From an uncultured Bacilli bacterium (lineage in GTDB: Bacteria; Bacillota_I; Bacilli_A; RF39; UBA660): DNA of 16,966 nt. Location of the stretch: NCBI GenBank assembly GCA_934101225.1, contig CAKOQK010000026.1, forward strand, positions 1-16,966. Reading direction: 5' to 3'. The notes under the pieces are model-generated. The model searched no databases and was not told the DNA's origin. It saw only the letters and a list, made by a program, of their open reading frames with translations. The translations under genes were made by a program, and so were the position numbers. This document shows, in pieces, positions 7,392 to 14,109 of this stretch (its first letter is position 1; each line of letters begins with the position of its first letter).

Positions 7392-8258
7392 TCAAGCTAT
7401 AATTCTTTTATCACTACAATATTCAATAATGTATTCATTATTTTCTCTACATACAATTATTCCAATTGTTTTTTCTTGATTAAACCTTTTTAAATTTTTG
7501 TCTACATAATTCATATAAACTTCGATTTGTCCGATATGTTCTTTCTTTAATTTTGTAACTTTTAGTTCTACTACAACATAACAATTAAACTCTACGTTAT
7601 ATAGAAGTAAATCAATATAATTATATCTATCTCCTAATTTTATAGGATATTCTTTACCTATAAAACAAAAACCACTTCCTAATTCTTTCATAAACGATTC
7701 AATATCTTCCAATATAATTTGTTGTAGTATTTTTTCAGATATTTCATTATATTTATTTGTATTTTTTATTAATATTGGATTCTTTACTAATTCAGGTAAT
7801 AATGGTTCTTCATTTGCAATAAGTTTTGACTTAGCGCTTTCACTTAATCTTTCATACTCTTGAGATTTAATTCGATTTTTCAATTCATCTCTTGTAATTA
7901 TTTGACTATCACAAACTTCAATATAATAATTAATTTTATCTATATTATTCAGTGATAATAATTCACGATAATGACTCCAACTTAATTGGTGCCCCATTCG
8001 GGCACCTTTTTGAATCAATAAATAAAATTGTCTATATCTTTTTAAATTTGTTACATTATAACCTTTTCCAAATTCAAGTGTTAACTTTTTAGAATACTCA
8101 TTTATTATACCTTCACCGTATTTTTTACCTGCTTCACTTAATAATTTTCCAACATTATATCTTGTTTCTAAGTCTTTACGATTAACTAAATAATTTTTTA
8201 CTTTTTTATTTATTTCATTATTTATTAATTCGTTTTTTATTTCTTCATAATAATTCAT
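7392..8258 (-). CDS. DUF1016 (YhcG-type) PDDEXK nuclease, array copy A
   Basis: The first gene of the tandem array in transcription order, 288 residues. Its N-terminal domain is the most divergent of the three (NELINNEINKKVKNYLVNRK at 9-28), as is the centre (QKGARMGHQLSWSHYREL, 83-100), which is closest to the usual family wording LSWSHYREL. From about residue 130 (IKSQEYERLSESAKSKLIAN) it matches the siblings again, and the nuclease residues are present (YIDLLLYN, then VVVELKV). It ends in TGA (7392-7394) where copy C has AGA and copy B has AGA, so six residues (R-x-Y-E-L-[VA]) are missing; the old TAG follows six codons later. A GC-rich palindrome at 7988-8006 encodes G85 to H90. Ribosome site AAGAAGGAAG; 44 bases separate it from the upstream broken gene. 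Confidence 0.85.
   Translation of the reverse strand: MNYYEEIKNELINNEINKKVKNYLVNRKDLETRYNVGKLLSEAGKKYGEGIINEYSKKLTLEFGKGYNVTNLKRYRQFYLLIQKGARMGHQLSWSHYRELLSLNNIDKINYYIEVCDSQIITRDELKNRIKSQEYERLSESAKSKLIANEEPLLPELVKNPILIKNTNKYNEISEKILQQIILEDIESFMKELGSGFCFIGKEYPIKLGDRYNYIDLLLYNVEFNCYVVVELKVTKLKKEHIGQIEVYMNYVDKNLKRFNQEKTIGIIVCRENNEYIIEYCSDKRIIA
7984..8011 (+). repeat. Terminator-like palindrome inside DUF1016 copy A
   Basis: AATT is followed by GGTGCCC (7988-7994), loop CATTC, GGGCACC (8000-8006) and five T. Seven perfect, mostly G-C pairs stand out in this AT-rich gene. On the forward strand it is a textbook intrinsic-terminator shape inside a gene on the opposite strand. Confidence 0.8.
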
Positions 8259-8302
8259 TTATCTTCCTTCTTTCTAATTTATTTTTTTCTTATTATCAAT
8301 AA

Positions 8303-9026
8303 TTATTTGTAGCTAATACCCGTAACATTGTCATCTAATATTAGTAGATTCATTGGTTTATTTGAATAATTTTCTATTAATTTAACAATATTAAGTAAAA
8401 TTTCATCATTACCTGCTAATTCATATGAATAACTAATACTTATTGATGTTAATAGTTTTAATGCTTTAATTAACCAACTATTAACCTTATTTAATTTATT
8501 TAAAGATACATAAGTAGTTAAAGGAGTATTTTTAATAATCTCTCCTGTTTTATAATCACTATAAACATACTTTTCAATTAAAAAATTATTATTATCTTCA
8601 TAAGTTTGTAATACGATAGAAGTATAGCCAATTTTTATATTATTTAATGTTAAATATTCATTTAATTCAAAACGAAAGATATATGAATTATTAATAGTCA
8701 ATAATTTATTATTATAATTACTACTAATATTAGATAAATCTATAAATATATCAATTACCGGTTTATTAGGTTCATATCTCATATAATTAAAGTTATTATC
8801 AGTAATAACATAAGAATTAATAATATAATTAAGTTCAATATTAAATATTTTAGATATGATAGTTTTAAAATATAAATTATATTTAATAAATAAATATTTA
8901 AATACTTCTTCATTAATTATTGGTAACTGAAAATCATTATTACTTTTTAAATAATTAGTTTGTATTAATTAATTTAAGATTATAATTTATTTTTTCTAAA
9001 TCATATATTGTTTCTAATTTTACCAT
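8303..9026 (-). pseudogene. Frameshifted Rpn/PDDEXK_2-like gene
   Basis: A gene of 239 codons broken by a 4-base duplication. It begins at the ATG at 9026, with ribosome site AGAAAGGA upstream (MVKLETIYDLEKINYNLKL), then hits a stop at 8955-8957. The other frame is open from 8968 to the end at 8303 but has no start before the internal ATG at 8782. Removing one TTAA unit from TTAATTAATT (8965-8974) joins the frames smoothly and gives an exact multiple of three. The joined protein contains 'EEVFKYLFIKYNLYFKTIISKIFN' style wording (first 20: EEVFKYLFIKYNLYFKTIIS) followed by 'PVIDIFIDL', resembling the start of Rpn/PDDEXK_2 recombination-promoting nucleases. The catalytic E-x-K part is not recognisable, so it is divergent or already inactive. 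It lies directly upstream of the DUF1016 array and may share its transcript. The frameshift is visible; the family call is tentative. Confidence 0.6.
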
Positions 9027-9069
9027 AAATATTATTCCTTTCTAAAAGGAGAAAATGTTTTTCCTCTTC

Positions 9070-9099
9070 TATATATATTTATTACACATATAATTTCAA
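9070..9099 (-). promoter_or_regulatory. Possible promoter for the Rpn-like gene and DUF1016 array
   Basis: Reverse-strand TTGAAA (9099-9094), 18 bases, then TATATA (9075-9070), about 45 bases before the ATG at 9026. No other promoter candidate is obvious before the array, and the gaps inside the island are 15-44 bases, so one transcript from here is plausible. The -10 sits in an AT repeat, so its exact position is uncertain. Confidence 0.35.
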
Positions 9100-9142
9100 T
9101 TTACTGGTTTTTTTATTTAAGTTTCATAAAAAATTGCAAAAT

Positions 9143-9173
9143 AAAAATAAGATCTGTTTAAAATCTTATTTTT
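9143..9173 (-). terminator. Intrinsic terminator after the surface-protein gene
   Basis: AAAAATAAGAT (9143-9153) and ATCTTATTTTT (9163-9173) are a perfect 11-base inverted repeat with a 9-base loop. The reverse strand continues with T-rich sequence, so it ends the GH31/surface-protein transcript. The A/T arms would also allow some forward-strand termination. Confidence 0.75.
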
Positions 9174-9182
9174 GAAACCTTT

Positions 9183-9198
9183 GACCTTTTGACCTTTT
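9183..9198. repeat. Short tandem repeat GACCTTTT x2
   Basis: Two adjacent copies of GACCTTTT, preceded by a related CCTTT, between the terminator and the GC-rich hairpin. No function is evident. Confidence 0.5.
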
Positions 9199-9208
9199 TC
9201 AATTAACT

Positions 9209-9240
9209 GTGCCTGCCGGGTCCCTACCCGCCTTAGGCAC
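9209..9240. repeat. GC-rich hairpin/cruciform downstream of the variable region
   Basis: GTGCCT + GCCGGGT (9209-9221) pairs with ACCCGCC + AGGCAC (9226-9232, 9235-9240) around a 4-base loop, with one mismatch and a two-base bulge. It is by far the most GC-rich structure in the window. No T-run follows on either strand, so it is not a terminator. It begins 18 bases after the stop of the surface-protein gene, the place where retroelement target genes carry a hairpin needed for homing (known from the Bordetella phage system). That role is inferred. Confidence 0.6.
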
Positions 9241-9258
9241 ATTTGCTTCGGTCTTACC

Positions 9259-10752
9259 TTATTCAAGAATGTATGGATTCGATTCCTCACCCGTTCCACC
9301 AGTTATCTTGATATCAGATTTCAAGAAAACGGCCGGAAAAACGCTGTAGAAATAATACACGCCGCCAAGGTTCACGTAACCCTCACCGTTCACAAGGAAC
9401 ACGCTGTCAGAGTTACCGGAGTAAGGCGATAATGTCAAATACCTTGTATTTTTAAATAACCAGTTATTTGTTTTATTTTCATCATTAGAACATTTATATA
9501 AATTATTTCTACATGTTGTATTTGTTGATGCGTATCCATAATCACTAGGATATATTAAAGCAACCTTTCCATCCCATGTGTTGGTTCTTGGAACATTATC
9601 ACTTGGTGTACTTATTGATGCTATACTTCTTTCTTGATTATATGAATTTAGTACGCTTGATTGCAGTTTTGCTCTACCTGTGTTCCATCTGGCTGTTGCA
9701 ATTTTATTTATGAAAGCACTTTTTATATTATTACTATAATCATATGGCTCTGTTTTAGTATTATTTTGGCCATTATACCATTTTGTTGTTCCACTTGTTT
9801 TACTTGTATCTATATAATCATTATTTAATTCGGCCATTAACTTTGCTTGACTCCATTCATTAATACCATATCCACTATTTACTTTTGATGATGAACTATC
9901 CCATGAATATGATCCTAATGATTCATCTCTTACTATTTTTACTAATGATTCTTTTTTTTCATTTCCTTGTTCATCTATAGTTGTAATATCGTTAAATACT
10001 CCGATTATTCTCCATGTTTCATTGTTAAATTTAATATAGTTTTTAGGTGTTGCTCCTACATATCTTATGTTTTTATCATTTGTGTCATCTATTTCTATAC
10101 CATTTGAATTATTAAATGATTCTGATGATGAATTTATACTTAAGTAAGAGGCTAATGGAACTTGATATGGTAATGCAGGAACTGTTGTTGATGTTTCATT
10201 ATTATTTTCAACTGTAATCTGAGCATTTAAAATAAGTCTTCCATTTTTATTTTGAACTTTATCTGATTCTGGAAAGTATAAATTTAAACGATATACGATG
10301 GTTTCATTTGTTGTAGCTGGTATTGTTAATTCTTTTAATATGGCTTTACCTTTTGAAATCGTTGGAAATAATGTTTTAGTTTGAACAAGCGTATCATGAT
10401 TTGTTCCACTATAGATATCATAGTAAAGGACGCCATCATTTTCAGTATCTGTGAATGTATTATTGTAAATAATTGTTTTTAAATATAATTTATATGAATT
10501 ATTAGAAGTATTTTTAGTTATTATTGAAAAATCTTTAAATCCTATAGGACTATCGCTTGGAAATGCTTCTTCAATTGTTATAGCGTTTGTTGATACAAAG
10601 TTTGCGGAAATTTCAGCGCCTCCAATAGTCATAGTTGATGATTCTTCTGCTTTTATTGTTAAATCAAAATATGCATATGTTAAACCAATAAATATTACAA
10701 TGGTTAAAATAATTATTAAAATAATTGGTAATATATATTTATTTTGTTTCAC
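9259..10752 (-). CDS. Membrane-anchored surface protein, probable DGR target
   Basis: A 497-residue exported protein. A hydrophobic segment near residues 6-26 ends in 'TYAYF', as in TasA/camelysin-like exported proteins; a beta-rich region follows to about 195. The rest contains 'NYIKFNNETWRIIGVFND', typical of gut Firmicute surface proteins (DUF6273-like), a possible disulphide pair (TTCRNNLYKC) and the end VFPAVFLKSDIKITGG, GTGEESNPYILE. I choose the GTG at 10752: GAAGGTGA lies about 6 bases upstream, whereas the GTG at 10761 overlaps that site. The last ~60 codons (9259-9440) differ sharply from the rest: GC-rich and dominated by codons ending in C or T (TAC, GGT, AAC, AGC, TTC, TAT), as expected where adenines of AAY codons have been randomised. 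This suggests a diversity-generating retroelement variable region. No reverse transcriptase or template is in the window. It lies 35 bases after the GH31 gene and is probably co-transcribed with it. Confidence 0.7.
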   Translation of the reverse strand: MKQNKYILPIILIIILTIVIFIGLTYAYFDLTIKAEESSTMTIGGAEISANFVSTNAITIEEAFPSDSPIGFKDFSIITKNTSNNSYKLYLKTIIYNNTFTDTENDGVLYYDIYSGTNHDTLVQTKTLFPTISKGKAILKELTIPATTNETIVYRLNLYFPESDKVQNKNGRLILNAQITVENNNETSTTVPALPYQVPLASYLSINSSSESFNNSNGIEIDDTNDKNIRYVGATPKNYIKFNNETWRIIGVFNDITTIDEQGNEKKESLVKIVRDESLGSYSWDSSSSKVNSGYGINEWSQAKLMAELNNDYIDTSKTSGTTKWYNGQNNTKTEPYDYSNNIKSAFINKIATARWNTGRAKLQSSVLNSYNQERSIASISTPSDNVPRTNTWDGKVALIYPSDYGYASTNTTCRNNLYKCSNDENKTNNWLFKNTRYLTLSPYSGNSDSVFLVNGEGYVNLGGVYYFYSVFPAVFLKSDIKITGGTGEESNPYILE

Positions 10753-10787
10753 TTTGTTCACCTTCTTCTATGATTATATATTATTTT

Positions 10788-13199
10788 TTATAATTCTGCC
10801 ATATATTCAAGTAATTTTAAGAACATTGTAACATATTTTGGATGTAATCCTTTTCTTTTTAACTTACGAACACTAATTCTTTTCTTTCTTATTTCTTCAT
10901 TACTAAATAATACTTTTGCTACTTCTTCTTTTAAAGTAGTATCTATTTGTAAATCAGAAAGAATAGAATCTAAATCTTCATTGATAATTCTTTCAGCTTC
11001 TATTTCAATATCTTTACCTTTACAATTTACTGATAATTGGGTATCTGTTGGTACATTTGGAATAATTACTAAGAAGTCATTTTCTTCTATAGAATATTCA
11101 TAGTTATCTATTTTATTTTCACCAATATAGACAATAACTTCACTTGGTTTACGAACATTTCTAAATCTTATTTTATAGTTTCTAGTAGGCATAACTACTT
11201 TAGGTGTTCCACTAGTTGGTCTAATTATTACAGTATAATTATTTAATTGATAATTGTAATCTATATCAGTTATTAAGTAAGCCCCTTTTTCATATTCAAG
11301 GGTTGTTCCATCATCTTCGTAAAGTTTATAAGTATTACTTTGACCTGGAAATATTTGAATCTCTAAATCTTTGGGATTTGATGTATCATTTAGATTTTTT
11401 TCATCTAATATTGCTAGAGGGATAATAGTTCCTCTTTTAGCAAATACGGGATAATCTTCATCTTCATAGAATGTGACGTAACGTTTTCCTCCCATAAATT
11501 TTTTGCCAGTTTTAAAATCATACCATATTCCATTAGGTAAAAATATTCTTTGAACAGTTCTATTCATAATAACATTCTTTTTAGTTGTAATTGGAGATAT
11601 AAATAATTCACTACCAAAATAATATTCATTTTTATAATCTAGTTCATCATAAATTTCAGGATAACGATAATAAATTGGTTGAATTAATGGTAAGCCAGTT
11701 TGACTATATTTGTAACTTTCAGTATATATATAAGGAATTAAACGATGTCTTAAGTTTAAGTAATCTTTAACTATAAGATAGGTTTTAACATCCCATAGCC
11801 ATGGCTCTCTTTTGTAATAATGAGAAGAATCTGAGGAAAATCTTAAAATTGGAGAATACGCACCTAACTGAACAAAACGCATATAAAGTTCAGGATCTTC
11901 AATGCCTAGTTTATAGCCGCCTATATCATGTGACCAAAAACTAAGACCAATATTTGAAGATTTCGAATTGAATTCTGGTATTAAATTTAAGTTTTTCCAG
12001 CTTACAATTGTTTCGCCACTATAAAGAATGGGATATTTGTGAGATGCAATTAAACCATTACGAGAAAGAATCATAGGTCTTTTATTATAAAATCTTTTAA
12101 AATCATCGAAGTGATAACGATTTAAAGTTCTAAGAATACTAATATTTTTAGGGTTATTATAATCAATCCAGAAAAAATCAGTTCCAAAGTCATAAAGTGG
12201 TTTAATTAATTCATCAAAGTAAGCATTTAGCATATCAGGATTATAAACATTAAAAGGAATAATTCCTTCTCCTTCATATTTTGATTCTTGTTTAAATCTA
12301 GAATAAGCTATTTCATCAGGAGATATTCCTTCCATTGGATTAATATTTAAACCTATATGAATATTTTTACTATGTAAATTATCAATTAATTCTTTAGGGT
12401 TATCAATTAAGTTATAATTAAAAGTAAAACCTGTGGATGTTCCTTCATAAATGATATGCCAGTTTTTATTTAATAATAAAACTGATAGAGGAATATTATG
12501 GTATTTAAAATTTTCTATAAGTTCTTCAATTTGTTTATCAGTATAGGCAACATTCTTATTCCACCAATTACCTAAAGCATATCTAGGAATTAATGGAGGT
12601 TTTCCAGTTAATTTAAAATAGTCTCTTAAACAAAATCCAAAATCTTTACGATATAAAAATAAATAAGTATCTATTCTTTGGTCTTCTCTTTTTATTAAAG
12701 ATCCATCTTCATTAAGAATTAGAGATTTACTATCGTCGATAGAAGCAAAACCATCAGTAGAATAAAGCCCTTTTTCAAAGGAAATACTACCTTCAGCATT
12801 GTCTAAAGAATAAGTTGTTCCTTTAAAGTTTCTAGCTTCAGGGGCACCAAAATACCATATTTTATCGGTGTTATTTAAACTAACTCTTAGGTTTATATCT
12901 GGTGCCAATTTAGTTCCATAAAATGGTTTTTCTTTTTGATATTCAAGTTTGAAATAATTAGTTGAGATGGTTAAATATTCTTTTTCATTTTTAATAAAGA
13001 ATTTAGGAGGATTAAATCTTCTAAATGTAGCAAATTCGGTAGGTCTATTTTCAAATTTTCCTTCAGGAGAATATTCTAATCTAATTAAAACTTCACTTAA
13101 TATGGTTATACGATAATTTCTACCAGAAACAATTGCATCTTCATATGATTTAGCATCTTCATAATTTCTTATTAAAAAATGGTCTTTTAATCTTGTCAT
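10788..13199 (-). CDS. Glycoside hydrolase family 31 (alpha-glucosidase-like)
   Basis: An 803-residue GH31 enzyme without signal peptide, so cytoplasmic. An N-terminal beta-sandwich (about 1-200) is followed by the (beta/alpha)8 barrel (about 200-500), C-terminal beta domains (about 530-720) and a lysine-rich helical tail. Family hallmarks: 'FFWIDYNNP' with nucleophile D346, 'ILSRNGL', 'FWSHDIGGY' (421-429), and 'DPELYMRFVQLGAYSPILRF'. Retaining cleavage of alpha-linked sugars is expected for the family. Two departures stand out. The acid/base Asp of the usual SGD is Glu (SGE, E396). The substrate-binding D-x-D-W is N-x-N-W (N244-K-N246-W247). The first may be a trait of its subfamily; the second could weaken or change activity. 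Start: ATG with GAGAGG about 6 bases upstream. It has its own strong promoter and is followed by the surface-protein gene. Confidence 0.88.
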   Translation of the reverse strand: MTRLKDHFLIRNYEDAKSYEDAIVSGRNYRITILSEVLIRLEYSPEGKFENRPTEFATFRRFNPPKFFIKNEKEYLTISTNYFKLEYQKEKPFYGTKLAPDINLRVSLNNTDKIWYFGAPEARNFKGTTYSLDNAEGSISFEKGLYSTDGFASIDDSKSLILNEDGSLIKREDQRIDTYLFLYRKDFGFCLRDYFKLTGKPPLIPRYALGNWWNKNVAYTDKQIEELIENFKYHNIPLSVLLLNKNWHIIYEGTSTGFTFNYNLIDNPKELIDNLHSKNIHIGLNINPMEGISPDEIAYSRFKQESKYEGEGIIPFNVYNPDMLNAYFDELIKPLYDFGTDFFWIDYNNPKNISILRTLNRYHFDDFKRFYNKRPMILSRNGLIASHKYPILYSGETIVSWKNLNLIPEFNSKSSNIGLSFWSHDIGGYKLGIEDPELYMRFVQLGAYSPILRFSSDSSHYYKREPWLWDVKTYLIVKDYLNLRHRLIPYIYTESYKYSQTGLPLIQPIYYRYPEIYDELDYKNEYYFGSELFISPITTKKNVIMNRTVQRIFLPNGIWYDFKTGKKFMGGKRYVTFYEDEDYPVFAKRGTIIPLAILDEKNLNDTSNPKDLEIQIFPGQSNTYKLYEDDGTTLEYEKGAYLITDIDYNYQLNNYTVIIRPTSGTPKVVMPTRNYKIRFRNVRKPSEVIVYIGENKIDNYEYSIEENDFLVIIPNVPTDTQLSVNCKGKDIEIEAERIINEDLDSILSDLQIDTTLKEEVAKVLFSNEEIRKKRISVRKLKRKGLHPKYVTMFLKLLEYMAEL

Positions 13200-13221
13200 G
13201 GCAACCTCTCTATTCTTTTTA

Positions 13222-13250
13222 ATGATAACATAAAAGAATTAATTTGACAA
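13222..13250 (-). promoter_or_regulatory. Promoter of the GH31 gene
   Basis: Reverse strand: TTGTCA (13250-13245), 17 bases, TATCAT (13227-13222), with an extended -10 TG one base upstream. Transcription would start near 13215, leaving a leader of about 15 bases that contains little but the ribosome site. The -35 box lies on the same bases as the rpsD -35 box on the other strand. Confidence 0.7.
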
Positions 13251-13271
13251 TTGGAATAATTATGTTATAAT
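13244..13271 (+). promoter_or_regulatory. Strong promoter of rpsD
   Basis: Consensus TTGACA (13244-13249) and TATAAT (13266-13271) with a 16-base spacer and an extended -10 TG (13263-13264). Transcription should start near 13278, giving a leader of about 150 bases. Confidence 0.85.
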
Positions 13272-13277
13272 AGTGAA

Positions 13278-13428
13278 TGATTTGAGGCAGGTATATGCTT
13301 ATATTTAATTGTTTATTTGAAATAACTTTAGTAACTTAAACTGCCTAAGGGAAAAAGATAATAAACTGTTAGATAGTTAATAAGCATAAAAATAACTCTT
13401 ATCAAATATATAGAAAGGAGAAATAAAT
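13278..13428 (+). promoter_or_regulatory. Structured rpsD leader, probable S4 autoregulatory site
   Basis: The leader contains AGGCAG (13285-13290) that pairs with CTGCCT (13341-13346). TATGCTTAT (13294-13302), in the loop of that stem, pairs perfectly with ATAAGCATA (13380-13388) beyond it. The order is a-b-a'-b', a pseudoknot. The second arm ends about 30 bases before the AAAGGAG ribosome site. Free S4 is known to repress its own gene by binding a leader RNA in Bacillus, and a pseudoknot in the E. coli alpha operon. The pairings are visible; binding is inferred. Confidence 0.6.
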
Positions 13429-14031
13429 ATGTCAAGATATACTGGTCCTGTTTATAAGAAATCTCGTAGATTAGGATTTTCTGTTTTAGAAAATGGTAAG
13501 GAACTTGCTAAAAGACCTTATGCTCCTGGAATTCATGGAACAAGTAGAAGAAAAAAATCTAGTGAATATGGAATCCAATTAGAAGAAAAACAAAAATTAA
13601 GATTTATGTATGGATTAAGTGAAAAACAATTTGCTCGTACTTTTGAAAGAGCTGGTAAGATGAGTGGTATTCATGGTGAAAATTTACTTAAATTACTTGA
13701 AAGTAGATTAGATAACATTGTTTATCGTATGGGTCTTGCTAACACAAGAAGAGGTGCTAGACAACTTGTTAATCATGGTCATATTACTGTAAATGGAAAG
13801 AGTGTTAATATTCCTTCTTATACAGTTAAACCTGGTGATGTAATTAGTGTTAAAGAAAAATCTTTAAATCATCCAGCAATGAAGCAAGCTTTAGAAAATG
13901 TTGTTGCTAGAGCTAAATTCGTTGAATTTGATGCTAATAAGATGACTGGAACTTATGTAAGATATCCAGAAAGAAGTGAACTTAACGCTGATGTTAATGA
14001 ATCATTAGTAGTTGAATTCTATAATAGATAG
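13429..14031 (+). CDS. rpsD: 30S ribosomal protein S4
   Basis: A 200-residue S4, the primary 16S rRNA-binding protein that starts assembly of the 5' domain of the small subunit. The N-terminus (MSRYTGPVYKKSRRLGFSV, then RPYAPGIHG) and the S4 RNA-binding domain (about 90-155: LESRLDNIVYRMGLANTRR, then ARQLVNHGHITVNG) are textbook. No cysteine is present, so it is the zinc-free form. The end VVEFYNR is standard. Ribosome site AAAGGAG lies 8 bases before the ATG. It stands alone, as in Bacillus, rather than in the alpha operon, with its own promoter, an autoregulatory-looking leader and its own terminator. Vertical inheritance makes it the best marker in the window for placing the organism. Confidence 0.98.
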   Translation: MSRYTGPVYKKSRRLGFSVLENGKELAKRPYAPGIHGTSRRKKSSEYGIQLEEKQKLRFMYGLSEKQFARTFERAGKMSGIHGENLLKLLESRLDNIVYRMGLANTRRGARQLVNHGHITVNGKSVNIPSYTVKPGDVISVKEKSLNHPAMKQALENVVARAKFVEFDANKMTGTYVRYPERSELNADVNESLVVEFYNR

Positions 14032-14032
14032 T

Positions 14033-14059
14033 AGGAGCGAAGAAATTCGTTCTTTTTTT
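14033..14059 (+). terminator. Intrinsic terminator of rpsD
   Basis: GGAGCGAA (14034-14041) pairs with TTCGTTCT (14046-14053, with G-U pairs) over a 4-base loop and runs into seven T. It begins one base after the stop codon. Confidence 0.85.
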
Positions 14060-14109
14060 GTTTGATTTTTTAATATTTTATGCTACTCTATTTGTAAGGG
14101 TGGTTAATT

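Noticed and set aside
5561..8258. Repeated ~900-base blocks as a CRISPR or mobile-element array
   Set aside because: The repeat units are complete protein genes with ribosome sites. There are no short direct repeats with spacers, no terminal inverted repeats and no target duplications.
7392..8258. Mycoplasma-type code with TGA read as Trp
   Set aside because: Only one conserved-gene TGA is seen, at an Arg position. All Trp codons in the window are TGG, and rpsD, GH31 and the MMPL gene are intact under the standard code.
9055..9093. Forward 12-codon hydrophobic ORF after AAAAGGAG
   Set aside because: The ribosome site is part of a palindrome (TCCTTT/AAAGGA) whose other strand serves the Rpn-like gene, the spacing is only 3 bases, and no promoter or terminator frames it.
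9117..9299. 60-codon reverse ORF overlapping the surface-protein end
   Set aside because: It runs through the GC-rich hairpin and the terminator, has no ribosome site and makes an unlikely basic peptide; a shadow.
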